DNA of 64,000 nucleotides, taken from contig HG738138.1 of NCBI GenBank assembly GCA_000499405.2, forward strand, positions 13,889,208-13,953,207, in the 5' to 3' direction. Positions 12,055 through 23,840 of the stretch are shown piece by piece (position 1 is the stretch's first letter; every line of letters starts with the position of its first letter). The DNA is from Onchocerca volvulus. Taxonomy: Eukaryota > Nematoda > Chromadorea > Rhabditida > Onchocercidae. Below the pieces are notes generated by a model that saw only the letters and a program-made list of their open reading frames with translations, did no database searches and had not been told where the DNA came from. A program made the translations under genes and the position numbers.

Positions 12055-15000
12055 ATGGCTATTACAGCAGTAATTTTCTCATGGAAGGTATTTTTTATCA
12101 TTTTGATGGTTTTGTTTATTTCGATATAATTATTGGTGATAACAAGTACTAGGCAGTTTTAGATTAGAATGCTCAGTTTATAAATTATAGTGTCTTATCT
12201 TGAAATTATTAATTTTGGTGTAGAAGGAATTGTATTGTTTTTAGTCAAACAAATATTATGAAATGATTGTTATAGACCACAAAAATTGGCAACAGTCGTT
12301 ATCAGTAGTATATTAGAAACAAAAAACGAAAAAGTTGGTACAACTTTATAATGATTCTAATTATAATAATAAACATTTTCAGCTTTTATTTTGGGTTCCA
12401 ATAGTTTTATTAGATTCCAATAAGAATGCTACCAGTTCGTCTTCTTTTCCATCATCATGGTTACATCATGATGAGAGATATTTGGATTTTGATTATCAAT
12501 CAACAAATGATATGGGCAAGTAATATCATATACATACTATATAAATAAAAATGTAAATGTTTGTTTGTTCAAAATTTTAAATCTCCGAAAGTTCTTTCCT
12601 ATTGCTTTGAAATTTTGACACAACATTGCATTCGAATACACACATGTTTTTATATACTTTTTATATACACACGCTGCTGTGGCTCAATCTAGTTGAATGA
12701 AAAATCTGGTTGGATTGGAGATTACTTCTTCTTGCCATTGTGACTGGACTAGGTTAGGAATAAGTGTCGGTAATGTCTTCTATGTCTTATGTCACGGAGA
12801 CGAATCCTACTGAGAAAGTTTTATTGATTGATGGAAGAGTAATTTTTGGTAACAAACAATTACACGAGAATATCCAGTCAAATTGATCACTAAATTATTC
12901 TTTCTTTCGTCGCCCGTATGAATATTGCTCAATTAAATTGTCGGATTGTTGCTATTGCTGTGTCGCTGTAAGAATTCCAAACTTGAACTTGAACTCCGGC
13001 TTCAAATCCTGTTCATTAAAATCCTTTCACCTTACCTGATCTCCATAGTGTCTCCTTTTGATTGGTTGGTCCTACTGGAATATTTTGGCGGCAACATGTT
13101 TATTGTCTTTGAAACTATGTCGCGCTACTTGATCTTTAGCGTTTCTTGTTTATAATAATTATCGTGGCGCTATTCGACATCTTTCAGCATTCGCGACAGA
13201 AAAGAAAAAAAGCGCACGTTTCTAATATGTTCAATTTCACAGCACTTATGGGTATAAAATATTTTTTGTTGTTTCATTGTTTGTTTAGATACAGAGATTG
13301 TTTGGTTTGCCGACTCTAGAACATGCAACAAATAATTGTCCATGTGAGAAGCAGTTCGTCTTTGGATCTAAAGCTCACAATCCAAAGATTTGTCCTGAGC
13401 TTTGCTGATGATTACAAACGCTCAATAACCCAAAGGGAATTGCAATTTTTTAAATTGCAGTGGCATATCTATTGAAATCATAGGAATGCGAAGAATAAGG
13501 ACATCTTCATCTTTGAAAGGTCTTGTCAAGGTTATTGCTTCTACGACGTTGCTCATTAATTTTTTTACTGCAAACCACGTGCCGTTCCAAAGTTTTGGCT
13601 GGTTGGTATTTCGCAACATGATAATTGGCACGCCGATTTTCAAATGCAGTACGTGCGGTGGCATCATTGGCAGATCAAGCGAATTTAAAAATTTTGTTGG
13701 ATAATTAGCCGCTTCACCTGCTTCCACAACAGTGTCGACGGACTTTTATGTGACTGCCTGCTTTGAATGTTAGACTGAATAATATTGTCAAGTTCGTAAA
13801 TGTTTTTGTTTTTGGCTGCAAGAATAGCTGGTTCACTCAGGTAATCGTGATATAAGAATCATATATTATAACGTGATAGAAGAATCTAAGAATCATATGT
13901 TATAGTTATAAGAATCATATAAGATTCTTATAATTAGTTCGTGTATTGGGAAATACTTTTTCAACCAATTCTTCTTTTGGCATTACTAAATTGAAGAAGT
14001 TTGCAATGAAATTCGTCCTGAGGTCAGATCTACCTTTCTGTTCCCAATTTCCAGCAGTTGATGTGAAAATAGCTCAGCTAATCGATCGTTTTGCAGCTGG
14101 ACATGCATATTTGTAGTTAATTTTAACGTCTTTACATGTCGCCACAAAGTAGAAATAACTTGTGACTGAACTTGAACTTGAAATCCTGCCATCGCCGAAC
14201 TGTATGACTAAAACTGGCTCAGGCTCCGAAGCCCTGGCCTTTTAAATCTTTCGGGGATTAAAAAAAAGCTGTGCATCATGCATAATTATATTAGATCCTC
14301 CTCCTTCAGCATTTCATCTTATGATTGGTTGACCTCACACTTTATTACAGAAAGTAGGCTGATCAATAGATTCGTTCTTCCTCATTTTTACCTGCCACAC
14401 CTGTGACAGGTGAAAAAAAAGTAGTTATATCTATATAGAAATACACGACTATTCGAGTGTAACGTTGTATAAAAATTTCAAAGCAATCGGTGAAAAACTT
14501 ACAACGTTGTATCTAAAGAAATAACGAACATTTGCATTTTTATTTACATAAATTATTTAAAAACTTCTTATTTTAAAAATTACTAAATATTTGGGCAAAA
14601 TCATAACTTATTGTTAGTATTTAAATGAATTTCTTCAGGAATATCCTCTACAAATATTGCAGATGAGAGATTTCAAGGAAATTTTTCAAGTAATGAAGAA
14701 ATTGCATCCGAAAATGTTGAACAGGTATTGCTTTATTTATTATAGTAGTATAAATATTAATAAAGCGCTTGTTTTTTAGATTGAATTTGTGGTTAGCCAT
14801 AAATCATTGAAAATATTTAGCCCAAAATTTGGTCTTATATATTCTAAGCTTATTTATTACTCTTATATATTTTTTACATATTGAAAATGCAATAGTAATA
14901 GATATCATAGATAATATTAGTGATATAGATTTATGCACAAGTTGGTAAATCTTATCTTTGCATCGTTCAGTTAGTGATTGATTTCAAGGAAGCTAGCAGT

Positions 15001-17673
15001 GACGATAAATACCATGATTATGATGAAGCTGAAGAATTCATTATTCCATCAGTTGAAAATTATACTAAATCAACGAAATCAAGCATGGCTTATCATTCTT
15101 ACAGGTTTGTTTATTTATATAAAATACTAAAATTTAAATTTACCTTATCGAAAGTATGCAAATGATTGCAACGAAAGAATGAAGCAAATATCTTTGAACA
15201 TAAAATCAAAATTTTAGCTAAATTTAGTTTATAAGGAATAAGAAAAGCTGATCGGATTTATGAACTAAAATGAAATATAAAAAAAGTTCAAAGAAAGTTC
15301 AAAGATTAACAGTTATTTCAATAGACGACAGATTTACATTTTCTTACTTTAACTTTTGCTTATAATTTTTACTTCTCTTCAGACGATCATTAAAGAACAT
15401 GAAACGATGCATCCGATACAGTGAAAAATATCTTTACCAATCCCTAGAACGAGCAGGAATGCTTAATCAGTGGTTTATGGCGAATAATCCGGAAGAAGCA
15501 GGCCGTAATTTTGCTCGCTCTCATGAAAATTTTTTTCAAACTAAATTTGATTACTTCGATTTACTACAGTATGATAGTTTGGTATCTGATATTGAGGTTA
15601 GTTGAATCAATTTTCCTTTCCAATTAGCATTATTATTAATGTTGTGACAAGTTCAATTGCACGTATTAGTTAAATAAATCATTCCTAAAATAAAAAACTG
15701 CAATTATTCTCATTCATTTCATCTCTTCTATCTTTTTCACTCTCTAACGCAATAGAATATTTGCAAAATTTTGGGAAAAATACAATATTTGAAAATTTTT
15801 AAGAACAAAGTACTGAAATATTATTTTTAATTTGACAAACATTCATTAATGAGTATTGTATTTATTTTATTAAACACAATTTCATTTAAGCATCTTTGCT
15901 AATTATTTATATAATTAGCATATATGATCATTCAAATATAATCAAAAATAGCTACTAAAGTTATTTTTGACTATGTTTGAATGATCGTATCACTTTAACT
16001 ATTACAATCATGATAATGAAATATGATATTTAAGTAAACAATTTCAGGATAGCGACATATTATTCTCATGCAATGGTTTGTGTCAAAATATTATTTCGAA
16101 ATTAAATGAAGCACTTGCAAAGGAAAAAAATGATACATTTTTACTAAGTGTACCATTTTTGGATGATACTCAATCACACATAATCAATGCTAATTCAACG
16201 AAATCAACATTAACCAGTTGTCAGTTAGGTGAGCATTTAATTTTATGAAAATATTCGAATTTTAAGATTAGATAAAACAAGATGGAAAGTTTTTAAATTA
16301 GCTAAATTTTCTTATTTAATTGGAATATTGCATTATTCATATACAGCTAAAGTTTTGATAAGCTATAAAATCAGTTACACAAAAATTATTGAATGATTAC
16401 AAAGGATATAAATTGATTATATCCCTCGATTATTTTAATTTTATTTGATAGTATTATGCAATTGTATACACATAGCTAAGCCTTTTTTTAACATTCCACT
16501 TTTTTTTTTGTTATTTAATTGATACTATCCTTATTGATAAATACTGATAAACAGCGGAAAGCAAAAATAATCCAAGATGAACAAAGAAGAAATTAAAAAA
16601 AAAAAATGAAAAAAAAAAGAACTGGAAATCTTCAAATCAATTATACTTTATATGATCATATTCCGTTTTTCGTTTGATGATTTCATTTTTCGAAAATATT
16701 CAATTGTCTAATTTCTAGTTTTGGAAGTGTAAATTCTTATCATTTAAAACAACCATTAACATAATCTTTTATACTCTTATTTTAATTAAAACCGTAAGTT
16801 ATTTCCAAGAATCATGAATCGTGGATTTTTTTATGAATAATTTTGGAAATGTAGAAATTTATTTAACATAATCAAACGCTATTCAAAGTTAATTATTTTA
16901 TCAAGCACAACACTAGTTAAGTGATGAATGATAAGTTTTCAGGAATGTTTATACCAGTCGGAAACTGCATCCCGCAAGGTGCCGAAGAATTCCAGAAACA
17001 TAGCAAATTGTGTACATCTTGCCATGGTGTATATATGCTTGGCAAAATGTGCTTTCCGCGATTTATCAATGCGATAAAATGTGAAAGTCAAACATCTGGA
17101 TGTATCTTTGATAAATTCTCGACACAAGGTATAATTCAAATACAAATCAAAATAAGCCTATCATTTCAAAAGATTTACAAGTTTTCCACGAAATAATTGA
17201 TAAATTTTATTTGTCCCAAAGATTTACCTCATATTATGATTATTTTTCACAAAATTAAAGCATCTAATACTTATCTAATAAGGAGAGGCAACAAATAAAT
17301 GATAACTTAGAATAATAATCCAAATATTTCAAATTTATTGTTGAAAATAATTGTTAAAAATATACAGCTAGCTGGATTTGATTTGTCACATTCCATTTCT
17401 TCTATGTTTTTAATTCTAGATTTCCGTTTCGGTTGAAAATATTCAAAACCGTTTATAGATAGACAAACCAAATACAATCAAATTATTTTTTAATACCAAA
17501 ATTTATTTTGAGCTCATGGTTCATGTTACATGCATACGCTCACCTTTAAAGTGCTCCGTAATAAAGGAAGCGAAGAATGCCAAGAATGGCAGTATGAATA
17601 TATTCAAGTTCCAACGTCTTGTGAATGTCAACTCGATGTAGAATCATTGTTGCTGAGTGCTGTGAAACCATAA
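12055..17673 (+). CDS. Secreted noggin/Trunk/PTTH-like cystine-knot protein
   Basis: Eight exons join in phase: 12055-12087, 12383-12515, 14639-14724, 14971-15104, 15383-15596, 16048-16228, 16943-17128, 17513-17673; 375 residues. The N-terminus has a hydrophobic stretch across exons 1-2 (MAITAVIFSWK then LLFWVPIVLL), consistent with a signal peptide, then an acidic Ser/Asn-rich region. The C-terminal ~110 residues carry ten cysteines (269, 284, 287, 297, 307, 314, 327, 345, 359, 361). The pattern LGKMCFPRFINAIKC, then LTFKVLR, then QYEYIQVPTSCECQ resembles the end of noggin (LG-x-F-x-PR-x(3)-C, LTVLR, Y-P-I-x-x-C-x-C) and insect Trunk/PTTH. The role as an extracellular ligand or ligand antagonist is inference from the fold. 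Intron 2 starts with GCAAGT (GC-AG): the adjacent GT donor would shift the frame into a stop. That intron contains a Helitron relic. Exon 1 and the last acceptor (TTTTGAG) are the least certain parts. Confidence 0.75.
12541..14575 (-). mobile_element. Decayed Helitron within an intron
   Basis: The minus strand carries broken fragments of a Helitron Rep/helicase (listed separately). A subterminal sequence at about 12541-12680 (minus orientation: ATTCGAATGCAATGTTGTG, then CAAAATTTCAAAGCAAT, then CATTTTTATTTATATA) recurs in plus orientation at about 14430-14575 and again at 43880-44010. A segment at about 12700-12780 resembles 52355-52420, suggesting a nested LTR fragment. The element fills most of intron 2 of the cystine-knot gene. 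Confidence 0.7.
13285..14192 (-). pseudogene. Helitron helicase (PIF1-like) fragment, frameshifted
   Basis: Minus-strand pieces in order: 14192-13986 (STLWRHVKTLKLTTNMHVQL), about 13945-13745 (LVEKVFPNT; LSEPAILAAKNKN), 13727-13422 (FLNSLDLPMMPPHVLHLKIG, then GVPIIMLRNTNQPKLWNGT), and about 13400-13290 (a degraded NKAQGQSL-like motif, CFSHGQLFVACSRVGKP). These match the C-terminal helicase domain of Helitron transposases. Several frame changes and stops show that it is dead. An AAGAATCATATA-type local duplication (about 13850-13930) further interrupts it. Confidence 0.85.
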
Positions 17674-18962
17674 TGATGGACGAACAGAAGAATAACAAAT
17701 TTATGAACGTCAAAAATAAAGCAACAGAAGACGTGAAGTGATATAAAACAGACCAAGCAGGAAAAGCAAAGAATGATTTCATTGGTAAGTGAGAAAGTGG
17801 TCATCTTTTCAAGGATACGATAGTGGCAATAATGCTTCGCGATCTTATTTTTTTTCTTTTTTCAACAAACGGGTTGTATTTTGAATTGAAATCATTGATA
17901 ACACTACTCAAATTACCGAAACTTTGGAAATTGGAAAGAACAAAGTTTCATCGAATTTAGATAACATGATGATGTTTACCATCTTTCCTTATCTTGAAAA
18001 CATGGAAGAATGGCTTACTCGAATGACACCTAATTAGTCAGATAACTGTTATTTCATCACAATTACAAGTGAACTTTTTAATTCGTTATTAATTAATTTC
18101 ACAGGCGAGACGGTTGATGACTTAAAATCTAAATCGCACAATGAAATCACAAAATATGAAAAATCTCGGTATAACGAAAATGCAGCTATCTACACACGAA
18201 TACAAGAATTACATAATAGCTGAGTAAACATTTAAATCTGGAATCTATTTCCAACGTATCTCTATTTCTATGAACGAGATGGTCAATTCGTTATCAATAA
18301 ATTAATTAATGATGGATATATAAATGATAACGGGCTGATCATATTATTCAGGAAAATAAAGATACATTGGGGATGGATCCAGATTAACAAGCAAATATAA
18401 GATAAATTTATTGCTTAAAATTTGTTGTCTATTATCCCTTTTAAGATTTTAAGGGGAAAAAAAAAATAAGGAATGAGCAACATATAACACATAATTTTAC
18501 GACTTTTTTCAAACAAATAAAATATAAAATTTTTATCAGGAAAAACTTCTTAAATTCATTTCTATATTGTTTTATACTTCAGAAACTTACAATTGCAATT
18601 ATAAAATGAAAAAATTCTTAAAACCAGATAATAATGACAAGGAAATGAATAAATATGTAGAAGCAAGAAGTAAGCACAATAAACAATTATCCTCTATATT
18701 TAAATCTATCAAGAAACTAAGAATAACCAAACTCATTTACACAACCTGTTCAGCAAAAATTCAAGTGAATATTGTGATATTAAATATAATCTATAAGCTA
18801 TTACCACTACGGGATCTTACATGGATAAGTACAGCAAAGACATATTACTCTACACATTTGTTAATTAAAAATCAAGATTCAAAAAAACTAAGATCAATGA
18901 ATCTAATTTTTAGTATTTTATAGTCTTCTTGAAATTGATTTGTAGCACTTTTTTCCTTTTTA
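17674..18962 (+). other. Intergenic region with candidate coding exons, possibly BAR-like
   Basis: Between two converging genes lie open stretches with coding-like composition. One (about 17890-18040) translates to QITETLEIGKNKVSSNLDN and ends ENMEEWLTRMTPN. Another follows the acceptor ATTTCACAG at about 18104 and ends at about 18223 (TVDDLKSKSHNEITKYEKS). A third follows TATACTTCAG near 18580. The helical charged pattern recalls BAR-domain proteins, but this is a guess; splice phases do not connect the pieces cleanly. They may belong to a degraded gene. Confidence 0.25.
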
Positions 18963-21494
18963 TCAATAAATACTTGGATCAGGTAACCATCTCGTACCAT
19001 CCAATGGAATCTTCTCCAACCAATCATCACAAATTGTTTCGTTTTTCTGGAAGTACAAAATAATTCGAGAAGAAAAACATGAAATGGTAAAATATGTAAC
19101 TGACATATATATATATATATATTTTGATTAAATACGTTAATACATAGGTATTCCAGCATACAACGAATAGAGGAACTTTATAATTTGTAAAACCCATTAA
19201 ATTTTTTAAATGAACATACTCTATCAAGCACAATCCCTGAGCAAGCTATAAGAGCAATATTCCCATCAACAACGAAAGCATTGCCTAAATACGCATCAAT
19301 TTTCGCAGCCACGCGAACAAACTCCCCATCTTGAGTGAACTGCTGGACACGACCTGTTTTATCCAAAACAAGAATGTCACTGCCATATCTGGAAAGATGC
19401 TATTGTATAATGGTATTAAGTAGGAAAAACTACTAACAATGTAAATGGAAATAATTTATGTGCATATAATTACATATACCAATAATATTACAACGCCCTT
19501 AGTTTTCTTGCAAAGTTCGAACAGTAGAAATGCTTAGGCTTACAAAGTCGTCAATTCAAGAATACGAGCTGAACCCTTATCTTTCTTGAATCTATAGAAT
19601 TACTTTTATACGAGTAAAAAGTGGAATGTATGATACAAAAAACGTATATAAAGTAGAATGAAAGGCAGTAAAGAATTTAAGCAAATTACTCTTACATAGA
19701 AAAGTAAATCGAATACAAATGAGTAAAGTTCTCTTCCGTCTGTTATCTATGTTTAAAACAGAATTGATTTCGAAAAAAAAAAAAATCCATTACAGTGTCG
19801 ATTACTTTTTGATGAGCAACAATATTGTACAATCTGAAATGCTAATTTAGCATTTCAATTTACTGATTAATATTTCAAAATATTTATAGTACTAACAAAG
19901 ATAGAAAAATAAGTCATTGCTACGAAAAGTAAAATATTTAAAAGAAAGTCAACTAACTTCTGTATTGAAAGAGGGAAAAAAATTTGTCCATCTTCCTTTC
20001 CCTCCTTGCTGAAACTTTTGGTCACTTTTCCTTCTATTACATTGATTAGTCGAAGGGACTGCCTACAATGAATAAAGATCATATTATCTAAACAATTTTC
20101 TGGCAATCACCTGATGCAGTCTTTCCACATTTCGAAATGTGTATTGATGAATACAGTTTGTACCATAACATCAAGAAATTTTTTAAATAATTTAGATAAC
20201 TACTGCAAATTCGCTAAACAAAGAGAAAAAAGCTTAAATCTGTTGAAAAAAGTCATGAAGTAATTCAGAAAATGCGGAAAACTGAGCGAAATGATTGTGG
20301 CTTATAGAGTCAATTACTTGGTCTAACTTCGAAGTTAGTATAAACTTGCCCAAATATTTTCGTATGATAAAAAGTATAATCCATGTTAAAAATAAAATGA
20401 TTAATTTATATAATAATGTAAAATAACCTAGAATACATATTGATAGGTAAAGTGCATGTTGAGACGACTAATAGATCGCTGGACAGAGCACATACTGTTT
20501 GAAAGATGTATTCATCTTCGCAGATCATTTCGCTCCAACAATTTGGGCAAGAAATATCCGAACTATAAAATGCGAAACATGATATATCAAATACAAATGA
20601 AATTTTTCAAATTTTTTGAAGAAAGAAGCTCTAATTAAACACTGAATAACAATTTCACTGCTTTCTAAGATACCTATAGATAATGGAATCGTTGCCCCGT
20701 ATTCGTTTGGTTAAAAACATTTCACCGATATCATTCACGCTTAAACTTTGTATTCTGCCGTCAACAAACTGTTCGCTGACCGTTTCACCGTTCAGTGTTA
20801 ATATTTTGAGCAGCGTTAAACCTGACATATATTCCGAATAAGCATAAATTATCTGCAAAAAGATGATCAAAATGCTTTTGACACTTCTTTCATATGATTA
20901 TCCATCGCACGCTATTAAACAGATCGTTATCAGAAATCCATAAATGAATCATATGACTACGTCGAATGATCCTAGCAATATTAGATGAATATGGTTTAGA
21001 CAAAAGTAATTCTCACCTTATTTTCATGAAATGACACTTGACAAAATGGTTCAGCTTTTTTTGCAAAATCATTTTTCTCCTGAAAGAGAAGTTCGCCGCA
21101 TCGATCCATTTTGAATAATCCTCCCTTGCTTGCTACCCAGATGTTCTGCTGATTGTCAATACAAATACTAAAACAAAAAGAGGAAGGAACAAGCGAAATG
21201 CAAAAAATTTCATTAATATGAGATTAGCCTGAGAGTTTTTTCTGTCTTTCATAAAGTGATGAGTTATGCAATAAAAATGAATATTTGAAAAAGACAAGGA
21301 ATAAATCAATTATAACAATAACAGTAAAAATAATGACAACACGAAGTATTTCCGAATCAAATATTTTTTCATTAAAGTTTTGGAAAAAAAAAATCAATTT
21401 ACCTATATGGTATTCGAGCACCAATCGGCGTTAAATGTACAAACATTTCAGCAAGGCGTTGATGATTAGCAGTATTTGACGGTGTTTCCGTCAT
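18963..21494 (-). CDS. NHL-repeat-like beta-propeller protein
   Basis: Six minus-strand exons in phase: 21494-21403, 21167-21017, 20852-20674, 20062-19958, 19388-19220, 19046-18963; 259 residues. Repeating blade-like segments are visible: NIWVASKGGLFKMDRCGELL, KSFSKEGKEDGQIFFPLSIQ, DILVLDKTGRVQQFTQDGEF. The last has the NHL pattern of a hydrophobic strand, D-x-x-x-R and G. No RING, B-box or other catalytic domain precedes it, so if complete it is a stand-alone propeller, probably a protein- or RNA-binding scaffold. The C-terminus (LDGTRWLPDPSIY) is not recognised. A TTATTTCAG acceptor about 30 bases upstream of the ATG supports the start as a trans-spliced 5' end. Exon structure is well supported; the exact orthologue is unknown. 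Confidence 0.8.
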
Positions 21495-22330
21495 ATTGTG
21501 CCGTGTCAAATGATACTGCTTTTATTCTGAAATAAGAAATAAAATCTGAATCAAGCTAATCCGAATCTAATCGATATTTCATCGGACATAAATTTTCAAA
21601 AATTTCGAACAAAAAAATTTCAAGCTAATTTATGCAACTTTTGCATAAGGATATGAAATTTGCAAATATCGCATATAATATAATTCATTAGATATGAAAT
21701 TTCAAGAATTTCAAACTAAAATCTTTCTTTTTTCCATTTATAACTTCTATTTATCTCTGTTCTTCTAGAATAAAAAACAGACTCTTCCAATTAATCATCA
21801 AATTTTTAAGCTTAATGCTTTCTCCCAGTTATTTCATATTCCTGACATCTCTTAATTCTTATCAATAATCACCTTTTCCCATCTTTTTCCCTTACCTTTA
21901 TTATCAATCTTGGTTGTCTTTTTCGACCAATGAACATTTTTCTCTTTTTCAATCGCTTTATTTCCAATACTTCCTCTCTTCTTATTCTCACCTCCTCATT
22001 CCCCATTATCCTTCATCATTCCTAACCTTCTTCTTATCTTTCTCGTCCCTAACTTCCCGAACCAGCACCCCGCAACATGTCACACTATTACAGCAACCGC
22101 GGCTTGAATCTCTACATGAAAAACCAAGGATTAAAGACCGATATTCGGCATGAGACATTTCACTATCGTTACAGCACTTTTTAACATTATAGTTATGTTT
22201 TCATATGGAATTCAGTAAACTTAAGTTCCAGCGATGTATGCAAAGAATTGTATATAGAAAGAAACACACGTTTTTTAATTATAGTAATGCACATTAAATG
22301 CATAATTAACAAATACATAGTAATTTTTTG
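21495..22330. other. Intergenic AT-rich region
   Basis: Pyrimidine-rich plus strand (21840-22100, many CTTCTT/TTCATT runs). Open frames here are low-complexity. This is presumably the upstream region of the minus-strand NHL-like gene and the left flank of the BEL/Pao relic. Confidence 0.5.
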
Positions 22331-22539
22331 CACAAGAATTGATGCAAGTTGCATGCACACTCAAGATGCAAATCAAGTCAGTAACGTCTCTGGCCCTAAG
22401 TAAATTTGCATCGCATCGCCATACATTTTTGATTTCATTTCATTACCATACTAATATAAAAGATGGCATTTTGAAAAAATTGTTATTTCGTGTGAACAAT
22501 ATTCTGAAAGTCGTGAAGCAAGAAATGAAGAAGACATTA

Positions 22540-22960
22540 CACGAACCCAAGCTAATAATCCCGATTTCGAGAAGAGACAAGTGCATGCAAAACCCAGTCG
22601 ACAATTCTGGGAGACAGAAAACGGCGAATCTTCGGCTCTAGCCGTAGCAAAATTGCAAAGATCAAACTACAACGTTCCGAAAGAAATCGAAAGAATCCAA
22701 ACTGAAACTCATCAAGAAGACTTTGTTCATTTTGTAACAAGGATCATTGGGATGAGGAACGTCGAATCTATCCAACCGCGAAACAACGAACGGAGCGTTT
22801 AAGGGAAATAGGTGCATGCCTAAATTGTCTTTAAAGGGGCCATTTAGCAAAAGATTGTTAGAGGCCAAGGAAGATATGCTTTCATTGCAAGGAACGACAC
22901 AACTCAGTGCTGTATCGTATTGTTACAAGAATGTCAAACCAGAAAATCAAAAGAAAAAAA
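22540..22960 (+). pseudogene. BEL/Pao Gag C-terminus with zinc knuckles, broken
   Basis: In one frame about 22725-22830 reads FCNKDHWDEERRIYPTAKQR, then TERLREIGACLNCL, followed by a stop, RGHLAKDC, another stop, and RPRKICFHCKERHNSVLY. These are the paired C-x2-C-x-GH-x4-C and C-x2-C-x3-HNS-x-L knuckles typical of BEL/Pao Gag. At least two in-frame stops and a frame change upstream show loss of function. Confidence 0.8.
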
Positions 22961-23340
22961 GAATGGAATCAGTAATAATAAGAGCACAATAGCGGATCCA
23001 AGACGACTAGGAAGTAAACGGATCTTACTGTTATGTAAAGAAATCAGCGTCATAGATCCACAAGCTCCGAAAATTCAAACGAAAACGCTATTTAATATAG
23101 GCTAGTAATTATCATTCATTTTAACGAACTTGGCGAATTGACTGAAACTTTAAAGAAAAAAAGATGAGAAATTAAGTATTGCTTCATTCAGTAATAAGAC
23201 AACAAAAAAATGCTATTTAAGAAAGGTAAGGTAGAATTCGGTAAAATCGGGACAAGGAAGGTCGCTTTACGAGACTAATTTTATGGAGTACTTCACGAAT
23301 AAGCTGCAAGTGATGAAAAACATACCTTTTATATTAAAAA

Positions 23341-23635
23341 GGAAGAAATGAGATGGAATGAAGAATTACTGCAATCAATCCGATATACTCACTGGCATCA
23401 AAGACTTTTTCAAGTGTTCATCAAACTGGACGGAATACAGGAACTGGAATTAGTATTCTCCTTGGTCCATGCAAAACTTGGACCTATGATAACAGGGAAG
23501 TGGATACACAGCAAAGTCCTAAGTTCTAATTCAGTAATCAATGCGAAGAAGTCAAAGAAAATGGACAAGTCGCAGTATCCCCTACAACACATGGATGAGC
23601 AGATGATTCCACAAGGCAATAAGCATTCTGAATGA
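23341..23635 (+). pseudogene. BEL/Pao aspartic-protease region relic
   Basis: The frame at 23348-23635 contains FQVFIKLDGIQELE and LVFSLVHAKLGPMITGKW. This matches the segment after the retropepsin catalytic motif in BEL/Pao polyproteins (LL-G-x-D-x-F-F then L-V-H-x-K-L-G-x-M-I-T-G). The catalytic Asp motif itself is not recognisable. Confidence 0.6.
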
Positions 23636-23650
23636 AAAAGCGGGAATACT

Positions 23651-23840
23651 AAACGAAGAAATCAAATCCAATGTTGTGTGGACAAACAACAATAAAGATC
23701 TTGAACGGAAAAGTAGGGTCGTCAGACCAAAAAATCAAGTCTAATGTTGCTTAGGCGGCAGCAATAAGATTCTGAACTGAAGGACAGGATCTTCAATCCA
23801 AGAACTCAGATCAAATGTTGTACGAAGAAAATGACCAGAT
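23651..23840 (+). repeat. Short tandem repeat, ~72-bp unit, about 2.5 copies
   Basis: The core AATCAARTCYAATGTTG recurs with ATGTTG at 23671, 23744 and 23815, spacing 73 and 71 bases. It is joined by a shared AGATCTTGAACNGAAAGNAGG segment. The array lies inside the BEL/Pao relic, between protease and downstream regions. Confidence 0.7.

Noticed and set aside
13486..13704. Plus-strand 72-codon ORF
   Set aside because: Shadow of the Helitron helicase fragment on the minus strand.
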